A DNA stretch of 51,307 nucleotides from Reyranella sp. (GTDB lineage: Bacteria; Pseudomonadota; Alphaproteobacteria; Reyranellales; Reyranellaceae), in NCBI RefSeq assembly GCF_004297265.1, contig NZ_SCUT01000060.1, forward strand, positions 1 to 51,307, written 5' to 3'. This document shows, piece by piece, positions 7,537 to 15,800 of this stretch. The first letter of the stretch is position 1. Every line of letters starts with the position of its first letter. The position numbers and the translations under genes were made by a program. The notes beneath the pieces were generated by a model that saw nothing but the letters and a program-made list of their open reading frames with translations, was not told the DNA's origin and ran no database searches.

Positions 7537-8424
7537 TCATCGGCCAGGATCGAGGTGCCGTGTGAGAAACGCGATCTGGTCGCCGACGATGCGATCGATG
7601 AAGGGTGGATGATAGACCTCGAAATGGTCCGTCGGGTAGCGGATTGCTTCGCCGCGAGGCGCCTTGCGCGCGACCTCGAGCGCGATCGCCGGGTCCATCA
7701 GGTCCTCGCAGTCGCTGACGCAGACCAGCAGCGGGCAGCGCACGCGGGACGCCTGCGACGCGGCATCGTAGAACAGCATGCCGATCGCGGCCCCTGCCGG
7801 AACGCGGCCGTCGAAAGCGACGCCCTCGGGCACCACCGACATCCAGCCTTCGTAAGCACCGGGCCGGTTGACGAAGGCGAGTTCGCCCGGCCGGCCGACG
7901 ATCTGCACGTAGCGCCGGCCGAGTCCCAACGCGGCGCGCACCAGATCGGACATGATCGGCACCGTGAATCGCATCAGATGGCCGAGGCCGGACGCCAGCG
8001 CGGGCGCACGACCCTTGAGGATGGGACACTGCACCACCGCCGCCGCGATGCCGGGCCGGCGCGCGGCCGTGGCCACGACATGGCTGGCGCCGAACGAGGT
8101 GCCCCACAGCGCGATGCGCGCCGGGTCGAGCTCGGGCCGGCTGCGGATAAAGCGGAGTGCGGCGTCGATGTCCTCGAAGTAGCGGCCGAGGTCCATAAGC
8201 TGGCGCGGCGAGCCGCCGGACTCGCCGAGATGACGGAAGTCGAAGGCCACGACGGCGAAGCCCGCCGCCGAGAAGCGCCGCTCGTACTGATCGAGCATCA
8301 TCGAGTGGGTGGCGCCGCCACCGTGGATCAGCAGTACCACCGCATGCGGCCCCTCGCCTGACGGCAGGGTAAGCCAGGCGGCGCAATCCTCGGCGCCGGA
8401 GCGGAACGACGTACGGATGGTCAT
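7537..8424 (-). CDS. Alpha/beta-fold hydrolase
   Basis: This 295-residue serine hydrolase has an LLIHGGGATH oxyanion-hole segment after the first strands and the nucleophile elbow GTSFGAS with Ser110. The acid is probably an Asp in VSDCEDLMDP, and His in PTDHFEVYH completes the triad. It resembles the dienelactone-hydrolase/X-Pro-peptidase-like branch. The substrate is unknown. It is divergent from a TetR regulator, and two operator boxes lie between their starts, so it is very likely the regulator's target. Confidence 0.88.
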   Translation of the reverse strand: MTIRTSFRSGAEDCAAWLTLPSGEGPHAVVLLIHGGGATHSMMLDQYERRFSAAGFAVVAFDFRHLGESGGSPRQLMDLGRYFEDIDAALRFIRSRPELDPARIALWGTSFGASHVVATAARRPGIAAAVVQCPILKGRAPALASGLGHLMRFTVPIMSDLVRAALGLGRRYVQIVGRPGELAFVNRPGAYEGWMSVVPEGVAFDGRVPAGAAIGMLFYDAASQASRVRCPLLVCVSDCEDLMDPAIALEVARKAPRGEAIRYPTDHFEVYHPPFIDRIVGDQIAFLTRHLDPGR

Positions 8425-8439
8425 GGCCTTCTCCTTTTA

Positions 8440-8482
8440 GTACAGTGTACGTGTTGAATCGGAAGTAATACGTACACTGTAC
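8440..8482. promoter_or_regulatory. Two palindromic TetR-type operator boxes
   Basis: GTACAGTGTAC (8440-8450) and GTACACTGTAC (8472-8482) are near-palindromes. They are also part of a 13-base perfect inverted pair (8440-8452 with 8470-8482). Their centres are 32 bases apart, about three helical turns, so two dimers would sit on the same DNA face. They fill the divergent region between the hydrolase and TetR genes. Confidence 0.75.
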
Positions 8483-8498
8483 GTTGTCAAGGAGTGCC

Positions 8499-9119
8499 AT
8501 GCCCCCAAAAGCCAAGTTCACGCGCGCCCAGCTTCAGCAGGCGGCGCTCACGATCGTCGACCGTGACGGCCTGGCCGCCCTCTCCATGCGGTCGCTCGCT
8601 GGCGCACTCGGAACCGGGCCGATGACGCTCTATAATTACGTAAAGGATCGCGACGACCTCGACGCGCTGGTGGTCGAGGCGGTGATGGGAGAGGTCCGGC
8701 TGCCGCGTGAGCGCGGCGACTGGCGCGCCGATGTGACGGCGATCGTCGAGGCGACGTGGCGCAGCGTGCGCCGTCATCCCAACGTGATCCCGCTGGTCCT
8801 GACACGAAGAACCCTGCACGAAACGACGCTGGTCTGGGCCGAGGCGTTGCTGCGCGCGCTGGCGAAGAGCGGACGCTCCGGCACCGATCTCCTGGTCGCT
8901 TTCCGCACCGTCTCAGGCTTCGTGATGGGCTTCGCGCAAGCCCAGCTCGCCGATCCACTGGCGCCCGACGAGGACCGCGAGGATATTGCACGTGCCCAAG
9001 CTCTGCCGGCAGACCGCTTTCCACGGCTGATCGAGATCGCCGACGCGGCTGCGAAGCTCGGTGCCGACAGGGAGTTCCGCGCCGGTCTCGACATCGTCAT
9101 GGCAGGCCTCGCGCGCTGA
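8499..9119 (+). CDS. TetR/AcrR-family repressor with C-terminal TetR_C domain
   Basis: This 206-residue regulator has an N-terminal helix-turn-helix (SMRSLAGALGTGPMTLYNYV) within a TetR_N domain (residues about 10-60), followed by a helical ligand-binding domain with the LVLTRRTLHETTLVW pattern of tetracycline-repressor-like members. AAGGAG stands 4 bases before the ATG at 8499; a TTG at 8484 is in frame but lies inside an operator box. It is expected to repress itself and the divergent hydrolase through the boxes at 8440-8482. Confidence 0.9.
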   Translation: MPPKAKFTRAQLQQAALTIVDRDGLAALSMRSLAGALGTGPMTLYNYVKDRDDLDALVVEAVMGEVRLPRERGDWRADVTAIVEATWRSVRRHPNVIPLVLTRRTLHETTLVWAEALLRALAKSGRSGTDLLVAFRTVSGFVMGFAQAQLADPLAPDEDREDIARAQALPADRFPRLIEIADAAAKLGADREFRAGLDIVMAGLAR

Positions 9120-9161
9120 GGTGCTATGGTTCGCGACCATCACCCGGAGAATCGTAAGTTC

Positions 9162-10547
9162 ATGACCGCGTACAGTGATTTCAAGCCGCTCACCTTCCAC
9201 GACGCCACGAAGCGCTTCGCCGATGGCAGCGACACGCCCCGTGCCTATCTTGAACGCTGCCTCGAGACGGTCGCGGCGCGCGAACCGGTGGTGAACGCTT
9301 TCACCGCGATCAACGAGGCCGGCGCCCGTGAAGCGGCCGATGCCAGCGCAGCGCGCTGGAAGGAAGGCAAGCCGCTTTCTTCCATCGACGGGATGCCGCT
9401 GGCCATCAAGGACCTGCTCGAGACGAAGGACATGCCCACGCAGATGGGCTGCGAGGCCTTCAAGGGCAATTTTCCCAAGCGCGACAACGCCGCCGTCTGG
9501 GCATTGCGCCAGGCTGGCGCCGTGATCCTCGCCAAGGCGGTGACGGCGGAACTCGGCGGCTCGCATCCCGGCGCCACCACCAATCCGTTCGATGCGACGC
9601 GCACGCCGGGCGGCTCCTCCTCCGGGTCGGCCGCCGCCGTGGGCGCCAACATGGTGCCGGCCGCCATCGGCACGCAGGTCGGCGGCTCGATCATCCGGCC
9701 CGCCGCGTATTGCGGGAACTATGCGCTGAAGCCGACCCAGGGCGGCATCAACCGCGGCGAGCGGCAGGCGACCAGCCAGAGCACGCACGGCCCGCACGCG
9801 AATTCGCTGCAGGACATGTGGCAGGTCGCCATCGAGATCGCCCGGCGCGCCGGCGGCGATCGCGGCGAGGTCGGCCTGATGGGCCCTTCGACGCTGCCCG
9901 TCGCCGTGAAGCCAAATCGTCTGGTCGTGCTGGAGACCGAGGGTTGGGCGGAACTGGATGATGCGACCAAGACCGCGTTCGACGGTGTGCTGAAGCAGCT
10001 CCGCGACGCGGGCGTCGAGCTGATCCGGCGCATGGACCATCCCTGGGTCGAGACGCTGGAACAGTCGATCGCCAACGGCCGCGCCGTCTGCGGCGGCGTG
10101 ACGGGCTGGGAGAATCGCTGGGGCCAGCGTGGCATCGTCGACAACAATCCGGCCGGCGTCAGCGAACGCGCCAAGGCGACCTTGGCCAAGGCCGAGAAAA
10201 TGACCCTCGACGATTATCGCATGGCCCTGCTGGCGCGCGAGAACGCCCAGCGCATGCATGCGACGATGGCGCCGCTCGCCGACGCGGCGATCACGCTCGC
10301 CTGCCCGGGCCCCGCGCCGCTCTGGTCGGGCGATGTGCCCGGCCAGCCGCTGGCGCCGCGGCCGACCGGCGACTTCGTATTCAATGCGCCGAGCTCGATG
10401 CTGTTCGCGCCGGTTGTCACCGTGCCGCTGATGAGCGTCGGCGGCATGCCGGTCGGCCTGCAGCTGATGGGCCAGAAGCACGAGGACGCCCGCATGACCG
10501 GCCTCGCGCGCTGGTTCGACGAGACCCTGACGCGGGTCTCGGCCTGA
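9162..10547 (+). CDS. Amidase (amidase-signature family)
   Basis: This 461-residue amidase-signature enzyme hydrolyses a C-N bond. The Ser-cis-Ser-Lys triad is visible: K83 in PLAIKDL, cis-Ser153 in GGSSSGSAAA, and nucleophile S176 in GTQVGGSIIRPA. The signature has Ser where Gly-Gly is common (GGSSSGS). GatA is unlikely because no gatB or gatC is near, so this is probably a catabolic amidase of unknown substrate. The ATG at 9162 starts MTAYSDFKPL, with GGAGAA upstream; the frame opens earlier at 9126. It is convergent with the Bug receptor gene, 3 bases apart. Confidence 0.9.
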   Translation: MTAYSDFKPLTFHDATKRFADGSDTPRAYLERCLETVAAREPVVNAFTAINEAGAREAADASAARWKEGKPLSSIDGMPLAIKDLLETKDMPTQMGCEAFKGNFPKRDNAAVWALRQAGAVILAKAVTAELGGSHPGATTNPFDATRTPGGSSSGSAAAVGANMVPAAIGTQVGGSIIRPAAYCGNYALKPTQGGINRGERQATSQSTHGPHANSLQDMWQVAIEIARRAGGDRGEVGLMGPSTLPVAVKPNRLVVLETEGWAELDDATKTAFDGVLKQLRDAGVELIRRMDHPWVETLEQSIANGRAVCGGVTGWENRWGQRGIVDNNPAGVSERAKATLAKAEKMTLDDYRMALLARENAQRMHATMAPLADAAITLACPGPAPLWSGDVPGQPLAPRPTGDFVFNAPSSMLFAPVVTVPLMSVGGMPVGLQLMGQKHEDARMTGLARWFDETLTRVSA

Positions 10548-10550
10548 TCG

Positions 10551-11564
10551 TCAGACCGGCTGGATGCCCAGCGCGACGATGCGCGGGATGAGCGTCTTCT
10601 TCAGACGCTCATAGTCGGCCATGACTTCCTCGTGTGGCATCGGCTTCTCCACGAGGGCGAAGCTGTCCATCATCTTCTTGCCAGGCTCGGAGTCGGCGGC
10701 GGCAACCCACAGATCGGACATCCTCTTGATGATGTCCTTGGGCGTTGCGGCCGGCGCCGCCAGCGCCAGCCATCCCGACACGGTGAAAGCATCGTCGGTG
10801 AAGCCCTGCTCCAGCGAGGTCGGGACGTCGGGAAATATGCGGGCGCGCACCTTCGAAGGCGCCGCGATGCCGCGGACATCGCCCTTCACGACCAGCGCGT
10901 TCATTGCCTGCGGGCTGCCCATGGCGGCCTGCAGCTGGCCCGCACCCATGTCCTGCCACATCGGCGCCTCGCCCTTGTAGGTCACGACCTCGATCGTCAG
11001 GCCGTACTTCTCGTTGAGGGTCTGCGCAAAGATGTGGGCCGAGGATCCCAGTGCCCACGAACCGAAGTTGACCTTGTTCTTCTTGGCGTACTCGATGAAC
11101 GACTTGAGATCCTTGACCTCGGCCGGCAGCGACTTGTGCACGACGACCGGCAGCACGCCCGAGGAGGTGCCCGAGACGACGGTGAGATCCTTGTCGGGAT
11201 CGAAGCCCAGCGTCTTGAACATCACCCTGTTCTGGATGAGCGTGCTCGAGACCGAGTGCAGGAACGTGTAGCCGTCGGCCGGCGCGCGGGCGACCAGCGC
11301 CGCGCCGATGTTGCCGCTGGCGCCGGGCTTGTTGTCGACGATCACCTGCTGGCCCGTGGCCTGGCTGACAGACTGGCCGAACGCGCGCGCGATGCCGTCG
11401 GTGAGACCGCCGGCGGGAAAGTTGACGACGATGGTGATCGGCTTGTTGGGCCACGCGGCTCCCTGCGCACGCACGATCGACGGCGCGGCGACGATCAGGC
11501 CGGCGCCGGCACCGGCCCGCAACAGGCCGCGACGGGTGGTCGTTACTTTGCTCATTTTTCTCAT
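10551..11564 (-). CDS. Bug-family (tripartite tricarboxylate) solute-binding receptor
   Basis: This 337-residue periplasmic receptor has a twin-arginine-like signal (TTRRGLLRAGAGAGLIVAAP, cleavage near VRAQ). The mature start WPNKPITIVVNFPAGGLTDG is the hallmark of Bug/TctC proteins, and the GQQVIVDNKPGASGNIGA motif is also present. These receptors bind carboxylates; no TctA or TctB permease is in the window, as is usual for orphan Bug genes. Two in-frame ATGs (11564, 11555) share one GGGAGG site, so the exact start is uncertain. It is divergent from the beta-oxidation genes. Confidence 0.9.
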   Translation of the reverse strand: MRKMSKVTTTRRGLLRAGAGAGLIVAAPSIVRAQGAAWPNKPITIVVNFPAGGLTDGIARAFGQSVSQATGQQVIVDNKPGASGNIGAALVARAPADGYTFLHSVSSTLIQNRVMFKTLGFDPDKDLTVVSGTSSGVLPVVVHKSLPAEVKDLKSFIEYAKKNKVNFGSWALGSSAHIFAQTLNEKYGLTIEVVTYKGEAPMWQDMGAGQLQAAMGSPQAMNALVVKGDVRGIAAPSKVRARIFPDVPTSLEQGFTDDAFTVSGWLALAAPAATPKDIIKRMSDLWVAAADSEPGKKMMDSFALVEKPMPHEEVMADYERLKKTLIPRIVALGIQPV

Positions 11565-11737
11565 GGCCTCCCAATTTCGTTTTTAGGGGGCGATGCATAG
11601 CGGCTGACATTGCGAGCGGCTAGGCTGTGTATCTGCACCTATCTCCGCACGGCGAAACACAAGGTCGCTGGGCGGCGCAGGCAGAGATTGCTAAGACCAC
11701 CCGTCCAGAACGGCATTCACCAGGGAAGAGATCGTCC

Positions 11738-13831
11738 ATGTCCGACGCTGTCATACGCTCCAAAGAGGGGCGCATCGGAATCCTCACCGTCAACAATCCA
11801 CCGGTGAACGCGCTGGCCGCGGCGGTACGCGCCGGCATCAAGGAAGGCGTCGAGGCATTCGGCCAGGATTCAGGCGTCGATGCCATCGTGCTGATCGGCG
11901 GCGGCCGCACCTTCATCGCCGGCGCCGACATCCGCGAGTTCGGCAAGCCGCCGTCGGGGCCCAACCTGAACGACGTCATTGCGACCATGGAGAACTCGCC
12001 CAAGCTGATCGTGGCCGCGCTGCACGGCACGCCACTGGGCGGCGGCCTCGAGACGGCTCTGGGCGCGCACTATCGTGTCTCTCTGCCGACGACGCGCATG
12101 GGCCTGCCCGAGGTGTATCTCGGCCTGCTGCCCGGCGCCGGCGGCACGCAGCGCCTGCCCCGCCTGACCGGCGCGAAGTACGCGCTCGACGCCATCCTGT
12201 CCGGCCGACATATCCCTGCCCCCGAGGCCAAGAGCAAGGGCATCGTCGACGCCATCGTCGAAGGCGACCTGCTGAAGGGCGCCGTCGCCCATACCGAGAT
12301 GCTGCTCGCGCAGAAGGCGCCGCTGCGCCGCGTCCGCGACCTCTCCGTGACGCTCGAGTCGCCGGGGCTGTTCGCCGAGACCGAGAAGGCGATCGCCCGC
12401 AAGGCGCGCGGCTTCAAGGCGCCGTGGAACATCATCAAGTGCGTGCAGGCCGCCGTCGAGCTGCCGTTCGACGAAGGCATGAAGCGCGAGCGCGAGCTGT
12501 TCACAGAGCTGCTCACCTCCAGCGAGTCGGCCGCGCAGCGCTACTACTTCTTCGCCGAGCGCGAGGCCGCCAAGGTCAAAGACGTGCCGGCCGACACGCC
12601 GCAGCGCGAGATCAAGAGCGGCGGCATCATCGGCGCCGGCACGATGGGCGGCGGCATCGCCATGAACTTCGCCAATGCCGGCGTGCCCGTCACCCTGCTG
12701 GAAACCAGCCAGGAAGCGCTGGACCGCGGCCTCAAGACCATCCGCACCAACTACGAGAACACGGCCAAGCGCGGCGGCATGAAGGCCGAGGACGTCGAGA
12801 AGCGCATGGCGCTGATCAAGCCGACGCTGAACTACGACGATCTCAAGGACGCCGACGTCATCATCGAGGCGGTGTTCGAGACGATGGAGGTCAAGGAAAC
12901 GGTCTTCAAGAAGCTCGACGAGGTCGCCAAGCCGGGCGCCATCCTGGCCACCAACACCTCGGGCCTCGACGTCAACCAGATCGCCTCCTACACCAAGCGG
13001 CCCGGCGACGTGATCGGCATGCACTTCTTCTCGCCAGCCAATGTCATGAAGCTGCTGGAGAACGTGCGCGGCAAGGCGACCGAGAAGGACGTCATCGCCA
13101 CCGTCATGTCGTTCTCCAAGAAGATCGGCAAGATCCCGGTCCTCGTGGGCGTCTGCGAAGGCTTCGTCGGAAATCGCATGCTCCGCATGAGGGGCATCCA
13201 GTCGGCCTACATGATGGAGGAAGGCGCCCTTCCCCAGCAGATCGACAAGGTGGTCTACGACTACGGCTTCCCGATGGGCCCCTTCGCGATGAGCGACCTC
13301 GCCGGCAACGACGTGGGCTGGCGCATCCGCCAGGGCAAGAAGGAAAAGGAAAAGCGCAACGTGCGCTACACCGGCTACGTCGCCGACGCGATCTGCGAAC
13401 TGGGCCGCTTCGGCCAGAAGACCGGCGCGGGCTACTACAAGTACAATCTGCCCGACCGCACGCCGATCCCCGACCCCGAGGTCGAGAAGATCATCGAGGA
13501 GACCTCGAAGAAGCTCGGCATCACGCGACGCGCCATCTCCGACCAGGAGATCCTGGAGCGCGCGCTGTATCCGATGGTGAACGAGGGCGCCAAGATCCTC
13601 GAGGAGGGCATGGCCCAGCGCTCGCTCGACATCGACGTGATCTGGGTCAATGGCTACGGCTGGCCGGTCTATCGCGGCGGCCCGATGTGGTGGGCCGACA
13701 ATGTCGTCGGCCTCAAGACCATCCACGACGCGCTGCTGAAGTACCGCGATGCGTCCGGCGACCCGTTCTGGGAGCCTGCGCCCCTGCTCAAGAAGCTGGT
13801 GCAGGAAGGCAAGAAGTTCTCTAGCGTCTGA
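11738..13831 (+). CDS. Bifunctional enoyl-CoA hydratase/3-hydroxyacyl-CoA dehydrogenase (FadB/FadJ type)
   Basis: This 697-residue beta-oxidation enzyme has an N-terminal crotonase domain (residues about 1-180) with FIAGADIREF for the oxyanion hole and E105 and E125 as the catalytic acids. An NAD-binding 3-hydroxyacyl-CoA dehydrogenase domain follows, with GAGTMGGG (299-306) and catalytic His429 in GMHFFSPA, then the C-terminal dimerisation repeats. The ATG at 11738 (MSDAVIRS) follows GGAAGAG; upstream in-frame sequence to 11627 is not protein-like. It works with the thiolase 108 bases downstream to shorten acyl-CoA chains. Confidence 0.93.
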   Translation: MSDAVIRSKEGRIGILTVNNPPVNALAAAVRAGIKEGVEAFGQDSGVDAIVLIGGGRTFIAGADIREFGKPPSGPNLNDVIATMENSPKLIVAALHGTPLGGGLETALGAHYRVSLPTTRMGLPEVYLGLLPGAGGTQRLPRLTGAKYALDAILSGRHIPAPEAKSKGIVDAIVEGDLLKGAVAHTEMLLAQKAPLRRVRDLSVTLESPGLFAETEKAIARKARGFKAPWNIIKCVQAAVELPFDEGMKRERELFTELLTSSESAAQRYYFFAEREAAKVKDVPADTPQREIKSGGIIGAGTMGGGIAMNFANAGVPVTLLETSQEALDRGLKTIRTNYENTAKRGGMKAEDVEKRMALIKPTLNYDDLKDADVIIEAVFETMEVKETVFKKLDEVAKPGAILATNTSGLDVNQIASYTKRPGDVIGMHFFSPANVMKLLENVRGKATEKDVIATVMSFSKKIGKIPVLVGVCEGFVGNRMLRMRGIQSAYMMEEGALPQQIDKVVYDYGFPMGPFAMSDLAGNDVGWRIRQGKKEKEKRNVRYTGYVADAICELGRFGQKTGAGYYKYNLPDRTPIPDPEVEKIIEETSKKLGITRRAISDQEILERALYPMVNEGAKILEEGMAQRSLDIDVIWVNGYGWPVYRGGPMWWADNVVGLKTIHDALLKYRDASGDPFWEPAPLLKKLVQEGKKFSSV

Positions 13832-13859
13832 CGTCAATTCGTCGCCCATCCCCTCCCGG

Positions 13860-13882
13860 CCTCCCCCGTCAGACGGGGGAGG
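13860..13882. repeat. GC-rich intergenic palindrome (REP-like)
   Basis: CCTCCCCCGTC and GACGGGGGAGG are perfect 11-base arms around a single A, between the fadB-like and thiolase genes, followed by GTGCCCGAAGGGCGGACGGGG. It looks like a dispersed intergenic repeat of GC-rich alphaproteobacteria, and could form an mRNA hairpin within the operon. A related C-rich hairpin lies after the thiolase. Confidence 0.6.
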
Positions 13883-13939
13883 TGCCCGAAGGGCGGACGG
13901 GGAAAGCGACAACAAGGTTCTATCTGGAAGGAAACTCAA

Positions 13940-15130
13940 ATGGCTGATGCAGTAATCGTCTCCACCGCCCGCACGCCGATCGGCAAGGCATTCCGCGGCA
14001 TCTTCAACGACACGCACGGCGCCGACATGGGCGCGCACGTGATCAAGCACGCCGCCGAGCGCGCCAAGGTCGAACTGGCCGAAGTCGAGGACGTGATCCT
14101 GGGCTGCGCGGCGCCGGAAGGCACCACGGGCTCCAATGTCGCCCGCGTCTCCGCCATCCGCGCCGGCGCGCCGGTCAGCGTCTCGGGCGTGACCGTCAAC
14201 CGCTTCTGCTCCTCGGGCCTGCAGACCATCTCGATGGCGGCCCAGCGCGTGCTGGTCGACAAGGTGCCGGTGATGATCGCCGGCGGCCTCGAATCGGTGT
14301 CGCTGGTCCAGGGCCCTCCGGGCGGCAACAAGAACCGCTTGGTGAACCCGTGGGTGCAGGAGCACGTGCCGGGCATCTACCACGCCATGATCACGACGGC
14401 GGACACGGTCGCCGCGCGCTACGGCATCAGCCGCGAGGCGCAGGACGAGTACTCGCTGCAGAGCCAGCTGCGCACCGCGGCAGGCCAGCAGGCCGGCAAG
14501 TTCGACGACGAGATCGTGCCGATGGAGACCACGATGCTGGTCACCGACAAGAACACCAACGAGACCACCAAGAAGACGGTGAAGCTCACGAAGGACGAGG
14601 GCAACCGTCCCGAGACGACGCTCGAGGGCCTGGCCAAGCTCCAGCCCGTCGCCGGTCCCGACAAGTGGATCACCGCCGGCAATGCCAGCCAGCTCTCGGA
14701 CGGCGCCTCGGCCGCGGTCATCATGAGCGATGCCGAAGCCGCCAAGCGCGGCCTGAAGCCGCTCGGCATCTACAAGGGCCTGGTCGTGGCCGGCTGCGAG
14801 CCGGACGAAATGGGCATCGGTCCGGTCTACGCGATCCCGAAGCTGCTGAAGCGGTTCGGACTCAAGATGGACGACATCGACCTGTGGGAGCTGAACGAGG
14901 CCTTCGCGGTGCAGGTCCTCTACTGCCGCGACAAGCTCGGCATCCCCAACGAGAAGCTGAACGTCAACGGCGGCTCGATCTCGATCGGCCATCCGTTCGG
15001 CATGACCGGCGCGCGCTGCACCGGCCACGCCCTGATCGAGGGCCGTCGCCGCAAGGCCAAGAACGTCGTCGTGACCATGTGCATCGGCGGCGGCATGGGC
15101 GCCGCCGGCCTGTTCGAGGTCGTGCAGTAA
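13940..15130 (+). CDS. Acetyl-CoA C-acyltransferase (thiolase)
   Basis: This 396-residue thiolase has nucleophile C90 (NRFCSSGLQ), H351 (SIGHPFGMTGAR) and acid/base C381 (TMCIGGGMG), placed as in characterised thiolases. It catalyses thiolytic cleavage of 3-ketoacyl-CoA, the last beta-oxidation step. The ATG at 13940 has AAGGAAA upstream. It is the second gene of the beta-oxidation pair. Biosynthetic acetoacetyl-CoA formation is an alternative, but the partner gene argues for degradation. Confidence 0.93.
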   Translation: MADAVIVSTARTPIGKAFRGIFNDTHGADMGAHVIKHAAERAKVELAEVEDVILGCAAPEGTTGSNVARVSAIRAGAPVSVSGVTVNRFCSSGLQTISMAAQRVLVDKVPVMIAGGLESVSLVQGPPGGNKNRLVNPWVQEHVPGIYHAMITTADTVAARYGISREAQDEYSLQSQLRTAAGQQAGKFDDEIVPMETTMLVTDKNTNETTKKTVKLTKDEGNRPETTLEGLAKLQPVAGPDKWITAGNASQLSDGASAAVIMSDAEAAKRGLKPLGIYKGLVVAGCEPDEMGIGPVYAIPKLLKRFGLKMDDIDLWELNEAFAVQVLYCRDKLGIPNEKLNVNGGSISIGHPFGMTGARCTGHALIEGRRRKAKNVVVTMCIGGGMGAAGLFEVVQ

Positions 15131-15155
15131 CTGCACTCGCCTTCCCTCTCCTACG

Positions 15156-15179
15156 CCTCTCCCCCACTCGGGGGAGAGG
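15156..15179. repeat. GC-rich hairpin after the thiolase gene
   Basis: CCTCTCCCCC (15156-15165) and GGGGGAGAGG (15170-15179) are perfect 10-base arms with an ACTC loop, 25 bases after the thiolase stop. It is similar in style to the palindrome at 13860. It may act as a Rho-independent-like end or as a dispersed repeat; the flanking GTTGGGTGAGGGGG is also typical of such elements. There is no U-run. Confidence 0.55.
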
Positions 15180-15218
15180 TTGGGTGAGGGGGTTGCGCAC
15201 TTCGTGGTACGCTCCGGG

Positions 15219-15692
15219 ATGGCCGGGCGGAAATACACGATCGACGATATAAATATTGTTGGCGATCCACTTACGGTAATTCGCAAGCTTTACAGCCGCG
15301 ACGGAATGGAAGCGCCGGGAGCGTCATTCTGCGCAGCTGCTCTTGTACAGCAGCTTCTATTGATGGCTGCGACACCCGCCCAAGTCGACCAGCGTAACAC
15401 TTGGATTTTCATCTCTTCAGACCGAGATTGGCTGAAGGCTGAGGATGGCAGCGTATCCAAACGCCCGTTTCTCCATATCGAGCCGCTTTTGCAAGCCGGT
15501 TCAAATTCGCATCGGATGGAAGTCCTTCTAACTGTTTTTGCGACCGCCGTTGTGACGGCCGGCACAGACGGCACGGAATGGATTGTCGGCGACCAGGGAC
15601 GCCATCCATTGCCGGCCGGCGTGACCATCGAAGAATTCCAAAGGGGATGTGGTCGAGTGGTCGCCTTTATTTTTGCCGAGGGCGTCTCTTAG
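15219..15692 (+). CDS. Hypothetical protein, compositionally atypical
   Basis: This 157-residue protein starts MAGRKYTIDDINIVGDP. I recognise no family. It is acidic, with a predicted helix (ASFCAAALVQQLLLMAA), an AGTDGTEWIVGDQG loop and a hydrophobic end RVVAFIFAEG. The first 100 bases are clearly AT-richer than the surroundings (AATATTGTT, GGTAATTC), and codons such as AAT and ATT are more frequent than in neighbours. This suggests recent acquisition. The TTG at 15180 is in frame but lies within the repeat; the ATG at 15219 is preferred. Confidence 0.6.
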   Translation: MAGRKYTIDDINIVGDPLTVIRKLYSRDGMEAPGASFCAAALVQQLLLMAATPAQVDQRNTWIFISSDRDWLKAEDGSVSKRPFLHIEPLLQAGSNSHRMEVLLTVFATAVVTAGTDGTEWIVGDQGRHPLPAGVTIEEFQRGCGRVVAFIFAEGVS

Positions 15693-15713
15693 GCGAGGGC
15701 TCTTCGTACCCCC

Positions 15714-15770
15714 TCACCCCAGCGTGACGCCGAGGAACATCATCACCACGAGGCCGATCGTCAGCTGGTC
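15714..15770 (-). pseudogene. 3'-end remnant of a ZIP metal transporter gene
   Basis: Read on the minus strand this piece encodes LTIGLVVMMFLGVTLG followed by a TGA stop. It closely matches the end of the intact ZIP transporter (LMIGLVVMMFLDVMLG) encoded at 20991-21785. At the DNA level about 46 of the first 50 bases agree with 20994 onward. No start or upstream ZIP domain is present; the sequence breaks off just before the racemase-like gene. It is a leftover of a second zip copy or of a local duplication. Confidence 0.7.
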
Positions 15771-15800
15771 CCGCCGTAACGCCGCAGAGCGCCGGCCAAC

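Noticed and set aside
11870..15286. Very long minus-strand open frame (1138 codons) opposite the fadB-like and thiolase genes
   Set aside because: It is the antisense of two clear enzymes in GC-rich DNA; its sequence is rich in His, Arg, Ala and Gly without motifs.
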